A program made the translations under genes and the position numbers. Below, in pieces: positions 8,647-17,092 of a stretch of DNA of 48,237 nucleotides. Each line of letters opens with the position of its first letter. The first letter of the stretch is position 1. Under the pieces are notes generated by a model. It searched no databases. It saw only the letters and a list, made by a program, of their open reading frames with translations, and was not told the DNA's origin. Source of the stretch: a virus; the IMG/VR virus record IMGVR_UViG_3300035698_005133, positions 1 to 48,237 of that record; one strand, written 5' to 3'.

Positions 8647-8673
8647 GTGTGCACTGGCGGGCGCAGTGCACAC
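8647..8673 (-). terminator. 10-bp perfect stem-loop after the capsid gene
   Basis: GTGTGCACTG and CAGTGCACAC enclose a 7-base loop, 18 bases beyond the capsid stop on the minus strand and ahead of the glycosyltransferase-like gene. No T-run follows, so it is more likely a processing/stability hairpin or weak attenuator than a strong intrinsic terminator. Confidence 0.45.
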
Positions 8674-8690
8674 GATACGCGCGAACGTTG

Positions 8691-9863
8691 TTACAGCGTC
8701 ACGAGACGCACGCCAGCGCAGAGCTTGGCGTCATACGCAGTCTGGATCCAGTTGGTAGACAGTGCAAGCGCAGCGTCAGACGGATTGATGCCAGCGGCAG
8801 TGTTCCACTTCGCGCCCTTGACAGTGACGTTGTACGCATACTCTGCCTGAAAGATGCGGTACAACTGCTCGCCGCCCGCTTCAATGTCAGTGAAATACGT
8901 TTCGTCTTCCGACTCTTCCACGCGCACAGCGCCAGCGACAAGCCCAAGCGTTGCGTACTGCGTCACGCTTGACGAGATAACGTCCACAAGTGCGGGCGTA
9001 TCGGTGACAACAGCAGGCTTGCCGAGATATGCGGGAATCGCGCCCTGAATCGTCACGATGTCTGCAAGCCCTTCTACCTTGTCGGAAATCAAACCTGCCA
9101 ACACATCATAGTGCGGCTTGCTGTGGCCGACCCACGCAACAATCTCCTGTCCAGCGTCGCCAAAACGCGCCTTGGCGCTCTGCAGCGCCATCGTATTCGC
9201 AAAGCCAGTGCCAACAGCGGTGTTGTCAAAGTCGAGCGTGCCGACGTTCTCAATCGCTGCGTTGGCGGCAGTGATTGCTGAGTTGAGCATGTCGCGCATT
9301 TTGCGCGTGCCCGCGAGACGGCCAAACACCTGAGATGCGGCAGACTCAGTGAGTCCTGCCTTTTTCATTGCGTCAAGCGTCTGCGCAACCGGACCAACTT
9401 TGCGGTTGAGCTTCACGCCGATTACTTCGTCCTGCTCCATCGGCAGAATCGTTGCCGCAGCAGTGCTTGTGGTGTCACGACGCGTGACGAGGTTGGCAAC
9501 GTCTTTGAAAAACGCTTCGCGGTTGTAGTGCCCCTTCAGCGCGCGCGGCACAAGCTGAATCGCGCCTCGGCTGCCTTCGTTGAACGCGCCAAGAAACTGC
9601 GTCACCGATTCCACCATGCCGGTCTGGAACTCGGCATTGTAGATCACGAAGTCAGACGCTTTGCCGATTGCGCCGACAAAGAGAAACGGCAGCAACATTT
9701 CAGGGTCAACGAGTAGCGCCGTATTCACAAGCGCTGGGTCAGCCGTGCTGCCAGTCAGAGTGAGAAGCGTAAGCGTTGCGGCGAGCATGCCGACCCACGC
9801 GAGCACGCTCCGAAGCGCGCCAAGGCGAGGCTTTGCGCCAGTGGCAATACGTGTGCTGTTCAT
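8691..9863 (-). CDS. Major capsid protein
   Basis: A 390-aa shell protein from ATG 9863. The core (FNEGSRGAIQLVPRALKGHY, NLVTRRDTTSTAAATILPME, VKLNRKVGPVAQTLDAMKKA) fits a capsid family in which Y-x(5)-FF, SRRDTTS-like and NRKxGPVA blocks recur. The C-terminal half includes an IVAWVGHSKPHYDVL surface segment. It follows the scaffold gene, as expected. The first 65 residues are odd: basic, then strongly hydrophobic (AWVGMLAATLTLLTL), like a membrane or export signal. No convincing Shine-Dalgarno is seen at 9863, and internal ATGs at 9788 or 9698 are possible. No head protease gene is visible. Confidence 0.88.
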   Translation of the reverse strand: MNSTRIATGAKPRLGALRSVLAWVGMLAATLTLLTLTGSTADPALVNTALLVDPEMLLPFLFVGAIGKASDFVIYNAEFQTGMVESVTQFLGAFNEGSRGAIQLVPRALKGHYNREAFFKDVANLVTRRDTTSTAAATILPMEQDEVIGVKLNRKVGPVAQTLDAMKKAGLTESAASQVFGRLAGTRKMRDMLNSAITAANAAIENVGTLDFDNTAVGTGFANTMALQSAKARFGDAGQEIVAWVGHSKPHYDVLAGLISDKVEGLADIVTIQGAIPAYLGKPAVVTDTPALVDVISSSVTQYATLGLVAGAVRVEESEDETYFTDIEAGGEQLYRIFQAEYAYNVTVKGAKWNTAAGINPSDAALALSTNWIQTAYDAKLCAGVRLVTL

Positions 9864-9959
9864 TGTTTCGCTGAGCGGGAGAGAGAGACTGTGCTCGCGC
9901 GAGAGTGCGGCACGAGCGTGTGTATGGAGACGGAAAACTTTCAACGTCTGCACCACGGC

Positions 9960-10095
9960 AACGCGTCACGCGTTGAACCCTGTGCCAGTCGAGGCGCGCG
10001 CGAGCGTCACGCTCTGCGCACGACTACGGCGTCACGCCGTCGTGCGCACAATACAGCACAACGGCACAGAGCGCCAGTGCTGAGGCTCTGTGCCG
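9960..10095 (-). promoter_or_regulatory. Array of four hairpins between scaffold and capsid genes
   Basis: In transcript order on the minus strand: an 11-bp stem (10062-10072 with 10085-10095, 12-base loop), a long stem (10015-10048), a 6-bp stem (10002-10014) and a 7-bp stem (9960-9974). The last three all share GCGTCACGC on the plus strand, i.e. GCG-UGA-CGC at the RNA tip, while their lower stems differ in sequence yet still pair. This looks like a repeated RNA structure in the leader of the capsid gene. Function is unknown; processing, stabilisation or protein binding are options. Confidence 0.55.
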
Positions 10096-10130
10096 CTTGT
10101 GCGCAGCATGCGTGCTGGTACGTCGCTGCG

Positions 10131-10895
10131 CTACGCTTTCGAGCGCCCGACTGTTGCGCCCATCAACTGTTCAGTCAACAGCGCGCTGTACGCGTCCGCG
10201 CCGTTCGCGTCGATAAACGCGCGTCGTTCGTCTTCGGTCCACTGCTGCGGCGTCTTGTCGCTTTTCTTGCTGTCAGCGCTCTTTGGCGCGCCCGTGTGCC
10301 CGCCGCTACCCTTGCTCCCTTCGTAAAACTCGGGCACATCGGCTTTCAGCACTTTGCCGAAGTAATCAGACGCTGACGTTGACTCCACTTCGCCGTTCGC
10401 GTCGTGTTTGACCGCAACGCCGTTGACGAGCTTCCAGCCCTCAGTCTTGGCAATCAGCAGTGCACGTGCCGCGCGCTCTGAACGCCCGCCGTTCGCGATA
10501 AACTCAGCGTGCAACTTGTCGTCAAGATCGTACTTGGTAACGCGCGCCGTCAGCTTCTCAAGCTCTTTATCCTTCTCAGCAACAGCGTTGGCAATCTGCT
10601 CGTTTTTGTCTTTCTCCCACTTCGCGAGCAGTTCGGTGATTTTTTCTTCTGTCTTGTTGCCTGTCGCCTCTTTCGCTTCGAGCGTGCGCTGGACATCGCC
10701 AAGCTTTTTGCGTTCGTCTTTCAGTTCTTTTTCAAACGTCTCCGCGCGTGTGCGCTCAGAGTCGATCGCTTTTTTGAGGTTCGCGACGTCTGGCACATCA
10801 AAGTCAAGCATTGCTTCGCCGTCGCGCTCAACGTACGCGGCGCGCAACTGCTCTGGCACATCTTCAAGCTTAGGATACTTCAGTTTTAGAACCAT
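10131..10895 (-). CDS. Capsid scaffolding protein
   Basis: A 254-aa highly charged protein. Residues 35-125 are a strong Lys/Glu coiled coil (for example ERTRAETFEKELKDERKK), followed by KYDLDDKLHAEFIANGGR and a Gly/Ser/Lys-rich linker to a C-terminal tail (WTEDERRAFIDANG) that would contact the shell. This is the classic scaffold design, directly before the capsid gene. ATG 10895 has GAGGT nine bases upstream. It should be lost from the mature head. Confidence 0.88.
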   Translation of the reverse strand: MVLKLKYPKLEDVPEQLRAAYVERDGEAMLDFDVPDVANLKKAIDSERTRAETFEKELKDERKKLGDVQRTLEAKEATGNKTEEKITELLAKWEKDKNEQIANAVAEKDKELEKLTARVTKYDLDDKLHAEFIANGGRSERAARALLIAKTEGWKLVNGVAVKHDANGEVESTSASDYFGKVLKADVPEFYEGSKGSGGHTGAPKSADSKKSDKTPQQWTEDERRAFIDANGADAYSALLTEQLMGATVGRSKA

Positions 10896-10955
10896 TGCAC
10901 ATTACCTCAACGGGAAGTGAGCAACCGCGCGTGCCGCAGTTGACAAGGGAACAGC

Positions 10956-11279
10956 CTACTTTTTGCGCGCCTCAATGCTCCACGACATACGGCACTGCGC
11001 ACACTTAATGCCGACAAAGACCGCGACGGTATAGTCATCATTCCAGCGCACTGAGTGCGCGCTGTCTGTGTGCAACAATGCTTGTGGCTGGCCAGCTTGC
11101 TCACAGCCGGGGCACTGCACGACAAAATAACCATCGCGCGGTATTTTTGGAGCGTTGCGGTCGAACGCGTGTGCTGACGTCAGCGCGGCAGGGCCGTCGA
11201 GCGCCATGCCGTTGTCATCGTGCGTCAGTCGCGCGCGCTGTAGCACGCTTCTCTCTACTTGAATCTTGATGCTGCTCAC
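10956..11279 (-). CDS. Small zinc-ribbon protein, function unknown
   Basis: A 107-aa protein starting at GTG 11279, overlapping the upstream stop as GTGA. Two Cys pairs (CPGC near 57 and CAQC near 93) form a likely zinc ribbon around residues 50-100. It is basic at the end (EARKK). It sits in the head module between the head morphogenesis protein and the scaffold. I do not recognise a named family. Confidence 0.65.
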   Translation of the reverse strand: MSSIKIQVERSVLQRARLTHDDNGMALDGPAALTSAHAFDRNAPKIPRDGYFVVQCPGCEQAGQPQALLHTDSAHSVRWNDDYTVAVFVGIKCAQCRMSWSIEARKK

Positions 11280-12304
11280 GCTGCACCTGCTCTGGCTGGA
11301 CGTTCAACGTTGACGACGGGTTGCAACTCATACGCAATGAAACAACGGCAGTTGTATTCGCTCGGGACGTCTAGCCCGTTGCTGAACTTCGCGCCCAGCG
11401 CGACTGTTTCGCCGTTCATCGCTTTGTGCTCGTCTCTGACTCTATCGTCAAGCACCGAGACCCAACGCTTACGCATGCGGTCTGCAGGCATAAGCCCACT
11501 GTCAACAGCGCTTAGTATGCTTGCTTTCTGTCCCTCGCGCTGTGCGTGCACCGCCGCTGTGCGTGCAATAGTGTTCGCGTGCCACGTTTTGTACTTGTCG
11601 CGATAGGCTTTCGTCATCGTGCTGATCTGTTCGCGTGACAGTGGCGTGCGCTGTTGCATCGCGTTCCAGAGTGTGTTGTCATAGCGCCTGTCACGTAAGC
11701 CGTACGTCAGCGCTTTGGGATAGCTTCGCTGTGTGTGAATCGTTTCCAGTCGCTTTCTGAAGTTGTCAACGTGCGTCACGTGGCTTGGCGCGAGTCCGAT
11801 TATCTCACGCAACTGCGGCACGACTTTGCGCAAGCTGTCGCCGTTCGTGACCGCTTGCGCTATGTGCTCGCGTATCGTCTCGCGTATCTCTTGCTTGAAT
11901 CGCGGCAGAATCGTATCGCTGAGCGTCTTTACGGCTTCGTTCAGTCGCGGATTGAGTGTGTCGAAGCGTATGCCGCCGACATCGCCCACGCGTCGCGCAG
12001 CTTGTTTGATCGCGTTAAGCTCGCGTGCGCGGCCCTCAATCTGCATGTCGGCAAACGACTCACGCATTGTAGACTCTACGCCACGCCGTAGCTCAACGCG
12101 AATGTTGAGAAACGCGCGCTCAATCATCGCGTCTGTGGCAATCGCGTTTACGTTCAGCGTCTGCACAGCCTGCAGCGTTGCGCTTTCGCCAATCTCTGCG
12201 GCAAGCTGTTTGATAGCGCGCATGTACGCGCGACGCAGCGCGACGGTCAGGTTGCGCGTTTGTCGCTCTACGATCTTGGCAAGCTCTCTGTCAGTCGCGC
12301 GCAT
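11276..12304 (-). CDS. Head morphogenesis protein, SPP1 gp7 / Mu F-like
   Basis: A 342-aa minor head protein. The C-terminal 90 residues carry the Phage_Mu_F signature: WVSVLDDRVRDEHKAMNGE followed by LDVPSEYNCRCFIAY. The N-terminal 200 residues are helical and charged. This family binds the portal and helps start procapsid assembly and stabilise packaged DNA. The gene lies after the portal and two small genes and before the scaffold, the normal place. Confidence 0.88.
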   Translation of the reverse strand: MRATDRELAKIVERQTRNLTVALRRAYMRAIKQLAAEIGESATLQAVQTLNVNAIATDAMIERAFLNIRVELRRGVESTMRESFADMQIEGRARELNAIKQAARRVGDVGGIRFDTLNPRLNEAVKTLSDTILPRFKQEIRETIREHIAQAVTNGDSLRKVVPQLREIIGLAPSHVTHVDNFRKRLETIHTQRSYPKALTYGLRDRRYDNTLWNAMQQRTPLSREQISTMTKAYRDKYKTWHANTIARTAAVHAQREGQKASILSAVDSGLMPADRMRKRWVSVLDDRVRDEHKAMNGETVALGAKFSNGLDVPSEYNCRCFIAYELQPVVNVERPARAGAA

Positions 12305-12307
12305 TGC

Positions 12308-12517
12308 TTAGCCGCTGTCGGCGTCGTGCGTGCGCTCGGCGTGCGCCAACAGCGCCGCGCGTTGCACATCGCGCAAAGCAAGCCGCAAATCGGCAATCGT
12401 GTGCGCCAGCGCGAGCTGCGTCGCGCCGCAGCCTCTGCGCCTGTGCTGGCTGAGCGCGTCGCGCGCAAGCGCTTCACGCTCGGCAAGCTGCGCTGCGTTC
12501 ACTGTGCGTACGCCCAT
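12308..12517 (-). CDS. Small helical protein, unknown
   Basis: A 69-aa Ala/Arg/Leu-rich, probably all-helical protein (AQLAEREALARDALSQHRR). ATG 12517 has GGAG eight bases upstream, better than the overlapping alternative frame at 12486. It fills the space between two head genes with only three bases before the next start, so it is probably co-translated. No family recognised. Confidence 0.6.
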   Translation of the reverse strand: MGVRTVNAAQLAEREALARDALSQHRRRGCGATQLALAHTIADLRLALRDVQRAALLAHAERTHDADSG

Positions 12518-12519
12518 GC

Positions 12520-12822
12520 TTATTCTCCGTTCGTGAGCAGTCGGTCAATGTCGCGCAAGCGTCGCACTTCAGCTTGGCGCGTAATCGCGTCGTCATCTAC
12601 GACCGCTACCGTCGTGATCTGATCGTAGCGTAGCAGATAGCGCACGCCGTGCAAATCGACAAAATCAAACCACATATCGCCAGTGTCATCCGGCTTGCGC
12701 GTCATCAACACTGAACGCAAACGGCGCGCGGTGTCGAGCGTGACAAAAAAGTTGCTCTGGTCAACGTCCCACACAACGCCGTGCGCGCTGTGCAGTGGGT
12801 CATACGTCGCTGTCGTCGTCAT
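12520..12822 (-). CDS. Small head-module protein, unknown
   Basis: A 100-aa protein overlapping the end of the portal gene by 23 bases. It has a beta-rich middle (NFFVTLDTARRLRSVLMTRK, then YLLRYDQITTVAVVDDD) and a charged helical tail (ITRQAEVRRLRDIDRLL). The open frame fits tightly between portal and the next small gene. No family recognised. Confidence 0.6.
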   Translation of the reverse strand: MTTTATYDPLHSAHGVVWDVDQSNFFVTLDTARRLRSVLMTRKPDDTGDMWFDFVDLHGVRYLLRYDQITTVAVVDDDAITRQAEVRRLRDIDRLLTNGE

Positions 12823-14383
12823 CGTCTTGGCTCTCTCGTTTCGGCTGTGTGTTGTCGTCTTCGCGCTGAGCAGCGTCTTGCCGCAAGCGCTGTTGCTCGG
12901 CTTCTAGTTCCTCTTGCGCAAACGCAGCGCTTTCCCATTCGAGCGCGAGTTTGTCAAGATCAGCGTCTGGCGGTATGCGCTTGCCCTCACGCAGTGCCTG
13001 TAGCACGGCCATACGCGGAAAGCCCGCTTTCACCATGGCAACGTATGCGTTCATAACGCCCGCGTCCATCTCGCGGCTTTCAAAGTCAGTGTTCAATGTC
13101 AGCACAGCGCAGTCGACTTTTTCGATTCCCTCATACCAACCGATCCACTCAAGCGCCATGTTGATTGCATCTTGCACGGCGACTGTTGTTGTCACGAGCG
13201 ATGATAGCTGAGCGTACGCGTCGATACGCGTTTCTGTCGCTGTCGCTTGCACTGTCTTTTGTGGCACGAGAAAGCCCAAGCCCATCTGATCCATTTCGTG
13301 CAACTTCTCAGTCATGCCCATGCGCAGTTCAGCGAGTCCCTTGCCGCTTGGTCCGATCCACTGCGCTGTGCCGCCTTGCGCCATGACAAGCGCAATCAGC
13401 GGTCCAATCTCAATCGTTTCTGACGCTTCGCCGCGTTTCTTTTTCAGCTCGCCGCTTACAACAAGCTGCTCATACGCTGACAGCTTGCGATTGAACGCAA
13501 GCTCTGTTGCGTAGCGATAGTGGCCAAGATTCGCGTACGCCACACCGATCAACGGAATGTCAACGTCAAGCTCGGCACGCTTGTAGCCAGTGTAGGCAAT
13601 CGCGACTGGCAGACGCGTCGCTTTCTTGCCAACGCGATTCACGTATGTGCCAGACTTCTCAAGCTGAAAGCGAGTGGTCGCGCCGTCGCTGATCGTTTCG
13701 TATAGCTCCCATGTCGCAACATCGTTGACGAGCCGCAGCACGCGATACTTTGTGACGCTTGAAACGCCGTAGTCGCCTGAGTTTTTGCCGGGCGTCTCTT
13801 TCAGCACGAGTTGCACAAGCGTCTCTACGTTGTTCACGGGCTCGCAGCGCCACGACAGGATTTGCTGTCGTGTGTGCATGCTGACGACTGGTCGCATGTT
13901 GTACTGTTCCTCATTGCCGCTGTGCACAACAATCTGGTTGTTGTCAGCGTCTACTGGCTGCGGCGGGTGGTCGATATGCAGCAGTGCGCAGCCGTGCGCC
14001 AACGCGTTGCGCATAAACTGCGCACCGAGCACTGTGCCTTTCGTGCCTGTCGCGTCGATATTATCCCATAGCGCTTTCATGCGATCCTCAGCGCGGCCCC
14101 AGTTGACGCTTGGTTCTTTGCCCCAGACCATGCCAACGCCAGCGTTCACCGTGCGCTGTAAGCCGCCAAAGCACGTGTCAGCCGTACGCCGCATCAGATA
14201 CACTTCGGGACGTTCGTTCGGCCAGCTTTTGATGTATGCACTTGCACGCTCTAGCATACGTGCTGGACCGGCTAGCAAGTCGTCAATGAGTGTCAACTCG
14301 TTTTGTGCTTTCTGTAGCTCAGCGCGCACATGGCTTGGCTTCGTCTCGTCATTTTTGAGCGGTATGCCGTTGGTCGTTTGCAT
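12800..14383 (-). CDS. Portal protein (DUF4055 type)
   Basis: A 527-aa protein that should form the dodecameric DNA gate at one head vertex. It opens like DUF4055 portals: Y-I-K-S-W then EVYLMRRTADTCFGGLQRTV with GMVWGKEPSVNWG, and has a central LIGVAYANLGHYRYATELAF segment and a long helical C-terminal part. The tail ends in Gln/Arg/Asp-rich sequence (DDDDDSDV), likely facing inside. Length is normal. It lies directly after TerL and before the Mu F-like gene. Confidence 0.88.
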   Translation of the reverse strand: MQTTNGIPLKNDETKPSHVRAELQKAQNELTLIDDLLAGPARMLERASAYIKSWPNERPEVYLMRRTADTCFGGLQRTVNAGVGMVWGKEPSVNWGRAEDRMKALWDNIDATGTKGTVLGAQFMRNALAHGCALLHIDHPPQPVDADNNQIVVHSGNEEQYNMRPVVSMHTRQQILSWRCEPVNNVETLVQLVLKETPGKNSGDYGVSSVTKYRVLRLVNDVATWELYETISDGATTRFQLEKSGTYVNRVGKKATRLPVAIAYTGYKRAELDVDIPLIGVAYANLGHYRYATELAFNRKLSAYEQLVVSGELKKKRGEASETIEIGPLIALVMAQGGTAQWIGPSGKGLAELRMGMTEKLHEMDQMGLGFLVPQKTVQATATETRIDAYAQLSSLVTTTVAVQDAINMALEWIGWYEGIEKVDCAVLTLNTDFESREMDAGVMNAYVAMVKAGFPRMAVLQALREGKRIPPDADLDKLALEWESAAFAQEELEAEQQRLRQDAAQREDDNTQPKRESQDDDDDSDV

Positions 14384-14391
14384 TGTCTGCG

Positions 14392-15849
14392 TCAGAGTGT
14401 GAGGTCAGTTACTACAATGTCCTGCTCGTTGATTGGATACTCTTTGACGACGTAGTAGCCGAGCGCGTCGCTTATGTGCGTCAGCAAGCGATCCTTCTTC
14501 TTGTCAATCTCGCCGCTGCCGCCTTGTACGACTTGCACGCCTTCTAGGTCCAGTACAACATGAGGCGCCTTTGCGCCGTCCACAAGCAAGCGGCGTGTGC
14601 CGTCGCCGCTGCACAGACGCGTATTCAGGGCGTTGACGCGCGAGCGCTCACTCGGGTTCGCCAGCGGCACGCGAAAGTCCACGCGATCAGCGCCGAAGTG
14701 CGCGTACAGCATTTCCCGCACAATATCCCAGTCGCTGCCTTGCGTCTGCGCCGTGCCACGCGCGCCGCCGCTGGCGTCGCCGTACACTGTCACAATGCCT
14801 TGGTGTTCGCCCCAGTCTGAGATCAGCTTGTTGACGACAAGCGTTGTCGTGCTGTTGTTCGGTATCCACACTTCGCCGAGTACGGCGGTGGCTCGTGCTT
14901 GCGCGACGGCAGGCGTCTCAGCGTCACGCGCCGTGTCGCGGCTCGCTTCGAGCGCCAACAGTCCCTGCAGCACGCGGCGCTGTGGCCGTGCGTCTTCGTG
15001 TCCAATCTCTTGCACGACACACGCAACGCCGGGACTGACGTTGAAGTCAAAGCACAGCGCGAGTGGCGCGCGCGAGTTGTAATACTGACGCACGCGTTGC
15101 ACGTTGCCCGCTTCACTGAACGCGTGATATGCGCCGCCCGTGAAGCTAACGAAGCTCGCTTCGTACTCTTGCGCGAACGTGAGCGCGTCAAGATCAGCGC
15201 GCGCTGCCTCAATCTCTGACGCTGGCAACACTTCGCTTGAAAACCAAGTGTATGCACCCCACTGTGAGCGCGCGCCGCGCTCTTTCATCTCGGCGCGCGC
15301 GTCAAGATACAGCTTGTGGTAAAAGTTTCGTCCTTCAGGGACGCCAATCAAATCGCACCAGCCGAGACGCCCGCGCGTACTCAGCGCAGGACGCAGATTG
15401 CTTTGCCATGCGTCGGGTGGGCAGTTGGCAATCTCGTCAACAACGCCGCCGTCCCATGGCTGGCCCTCAACGCGCGCGGGCTTGTCGAGTCCTGTTACGA
15501 CAACTTCGCTGCCAGTCACGAGCGTAAGCGTTAACTCGCTTATCATCGTTTTGACGATGTACGGCTTGAGCAAGTCGCACAGATCGCGCCAAAAGATACG
15601 CTTCGCTTGCAACTGCGTTGGCGCTGCAGCAAAGAAACGTGGCGTAAAGTTGTGCGATAGCGCGCCAACGTTCAGCGCAGCACGCGCGAGTCGCCGCTTT
15701 GCGTGCTCAGTCTTCCCGCCGCGTCGTCCTGCAGGCACGATGTTAAAGCGGTGCAGTGACTGTGCGTAGCGCAACTGCGCTGTGATAGGGTCGAGCTTAA
15801 ACCATCGGTCAGGCAGCGGCACGCTTGCGCTTTTACGCTTCGCTGTCAT
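14392..15849 (-). CDS. terL: Terminase large subunit
   Basis: A 485-aa packaging motor ATPase and nuclease. Walker A is GRRGGKT at residues 41-47, and a Walker B-like GGVVDEIA lies near 135. The RNase H-like nuclease shows acidic sites in CFDFNVSPG (near 272) and VTVYGDASGG (near 367), with a late acidic residue in KDRLLTHISDALGYYVV. The start overlaps the end of TerS by 17 bases. The sequence alone does not tell cos from headful packaging. Confidence 0.93.
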   Translation of the reverse strand: MTAKRKSASVPLPDRWFKLDPITAQLRYAQSLHRFNIVPAGRRGGKTEHAKRRLARAALNVGALSHNFTPRFFAAAPTQLQAKRIFWRDLCDLLKPYIVKTMISELTLTLVTGSEVVVTGLDKPARVEGQPWDGGVVDEIANCPPDAWQSNLRPALSTRGRLGWCDLIGVPEGRNFYHKLYLDARAEMKERGARSQWGAYTWFSSEVLPASEIEAARADLDALTFAQEYEASFVSFTGGAYHAFSEAGNVQRVRQYYNSRAPLALCFDFNVSPGVACVVQEIGHEDARPQRRVLQGLLALEASRDTARDAETPAVAQARATAVLGEVWIPNNSTTTLVVNKLISDWGEHQGIVTVYGDASGGARGTAQTQGSDWDIVREMLYAHFGADRVDFRVPLANPSERSRVNALNTRLCSGDGTRRLLVDGAKAPHVVLDLEGVQVVQGGSGEIDKKKDRLLTHISDALGYYVVKEYPINEQDIVVTDLTL

Positions 15850-16369
15850 GCGCTGAGTCGGTTTGCGTAAGCTCGCGCAACGTCTCGGCGTCGTCAGACA
15901 GCGCGACGTTTAACCCGTCAATATCGCGCATCGCGCGCAATGCGTCGGCAACGTCTGACGCAATGCTCTGAGCGTCTTCAGTCTCTGCAGCGCGGCGCGG
16001 TGTCGTATCAAACCACAACTCACGCTGGCGATTCTTCAGCCAGAAAATGCACGCGACCGTGTCAGGCGGGTAGCGTTTCTTCACCTTGACGCGCACCACA
16101 GTGCCGTTGCGCAGCACGCGAACAATCTCCTCATCGTGCGTAAACCCAACCGCACGCTGATACAACGAGAGCGTTACGTTGCCGTCTGCCGGGAGTTTCC
16201 CGTTATTTAGGGACTGCAATAACTCGGGATACGTTTTCTTCCAGTTGTTGAACTGACGCTCGCTAACATCAAACGCTGTCGCTATTTGCTTGTCCGTAAG
16301 TCCAAGCATCGCAAGGCGGTAGGCTTGCGCAACGTACTTGTGATCCCATTTGGTAGCTGGCCGTGCCAT
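15833..16369 (-). CDS. terS: Terminase small subunit
   Basis: A 178-aa DNA-recognition subunit. The N-terminal helix-turn-helix reads GLTDKQIATAFDVSERQFNN, followed by the oligomerisation region (SLYQRAVGFTHDEEIV) and PPDTVACIFWLKNRQRELWF, a combination common in phage TerS proteins. The acidic tail should touch TerL. ATG 16369 (MARPATKW) is preferred over 16426 because family members usually begin so and the longer form overlaps the upstream gene. Confidence 0.88.
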   Translation of the reverse strand: MARPATKWDHKYVAQAYRLAMLGLTDKQIATAFDVSERQFNNWKKTYPELLQSLNNGKLPADGNVTLSLYQRAVGFTHDEEIVRVLRNGTVVRVKVKKRYPPDTVACIFWLKNRQRELWFDTTPRRAAETEDAQSIASDVADALRAMRDIDGLNVALSDDAETLRELTQTDSAHDSEA

Positions 16370-16388
16370 GAGCAGTGTGGCTAGAGTG

Positions 16389-17090
16389 TCAGGCGACGTT
16401 CCAAAACAGCGCGCCGCGTTGTGCATACGCTTTCACAAAGCGCCAAGCCTTTGCGTCATAGTTACTGCATGACGGGAACGGCGGTTTTACTTTGGCATCT
16501 ACGCCAAACGTCTCCGGCGCGACAAAGCGCCGCGCTCTGCCAGTGCTGGCGCTGCTCGTGCTCACAATCACCGCGTTGACTGGCACATCTGGCCATGCCG
16601 CTTGCAACGCACGACTGAGCAACCCGCTGCCAGCGACAGACCAGACTTCCGTTGGCGTCACGGGCAACGCGCGCGCTATGTCAATGAGTCGCTGAAACAC
16701 TGCAGGCGTTTCTACTCCGAACGGCACCAGTTGTGCGCCAGTCTCGCGGCAGTACTTTTTGGCGCGGTGCGTGACGACTGACAGCATGCCGTCTGGCACT
16801 TCGACAATGCGCGCGCCGAGCGCTTCGGCCTGTCGCGTGCGAATGTACTTGTCCCGGCGCTTCGCTGAGAAGATGCTCGCGGGCTTGCCGCGACGTTTGG
16901 CCGCGACAGCAAGCGCAATCTGCGCGTAGCCGTACACTGTACTGGCGTACACATACTCTGGCGCGTCGTCATCTAACACAAGATCAATCACGCGTGACTT
17001 TGTGCCGCCCTGCAGCAAGTCGTCACGCACTACAACAATGCCGTCGTACTCAGCGAGCACTGGCGCGGGCAATACGTCGAGCGTCGGCAT
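16389..17090 (-). CDS. PLP-dependent fold-type II enzyme-like protein
   Basis: A 233-aa protein that resembles a shortened ACC deaminase / tryptophan synthase-beta fold. DDLLQGGTKSR near residues 23-33 holds the likely PLP lysine, VYASTVYGYAQIALAVAAKR stands where family enzymes have the substrate/PLP asparagine-glycine loop, and SVAGSGLLSRAL resembles the phosphate-binding loop. Classic members are about 330 aa, so this is a compact version. It is between a ParB-like methyltransferase gene and TerS, with two bases to its upstream neighbour. A role in DNA modification chemistry or in amino-acid metabolism are both possible; I cannot name the substrate. Confidence 0.6.
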   Translation of the reverse strand: MPTLDVLPAPVLAEYDGIVVVRDDLLQGGTKSRVIDLVLDDDAPEYVYASTVYGYAQIALAVAAKRRGKPASIFSAKRRDKYIRTRQAEALGARIVEVPDGMLSVVTHRAKKYCRETGAQLVPFGVETPAVFQRLIDIARALPVTPTEVWSVAGSGLLSRALQAAWPDVPVNAVIVSTSSASTGRARRFVAPETFGVDAKVKPPFPSCSNYDAKAWRFVKAYAQRGALFWNVA

Positions 17091-17092
17091 CG

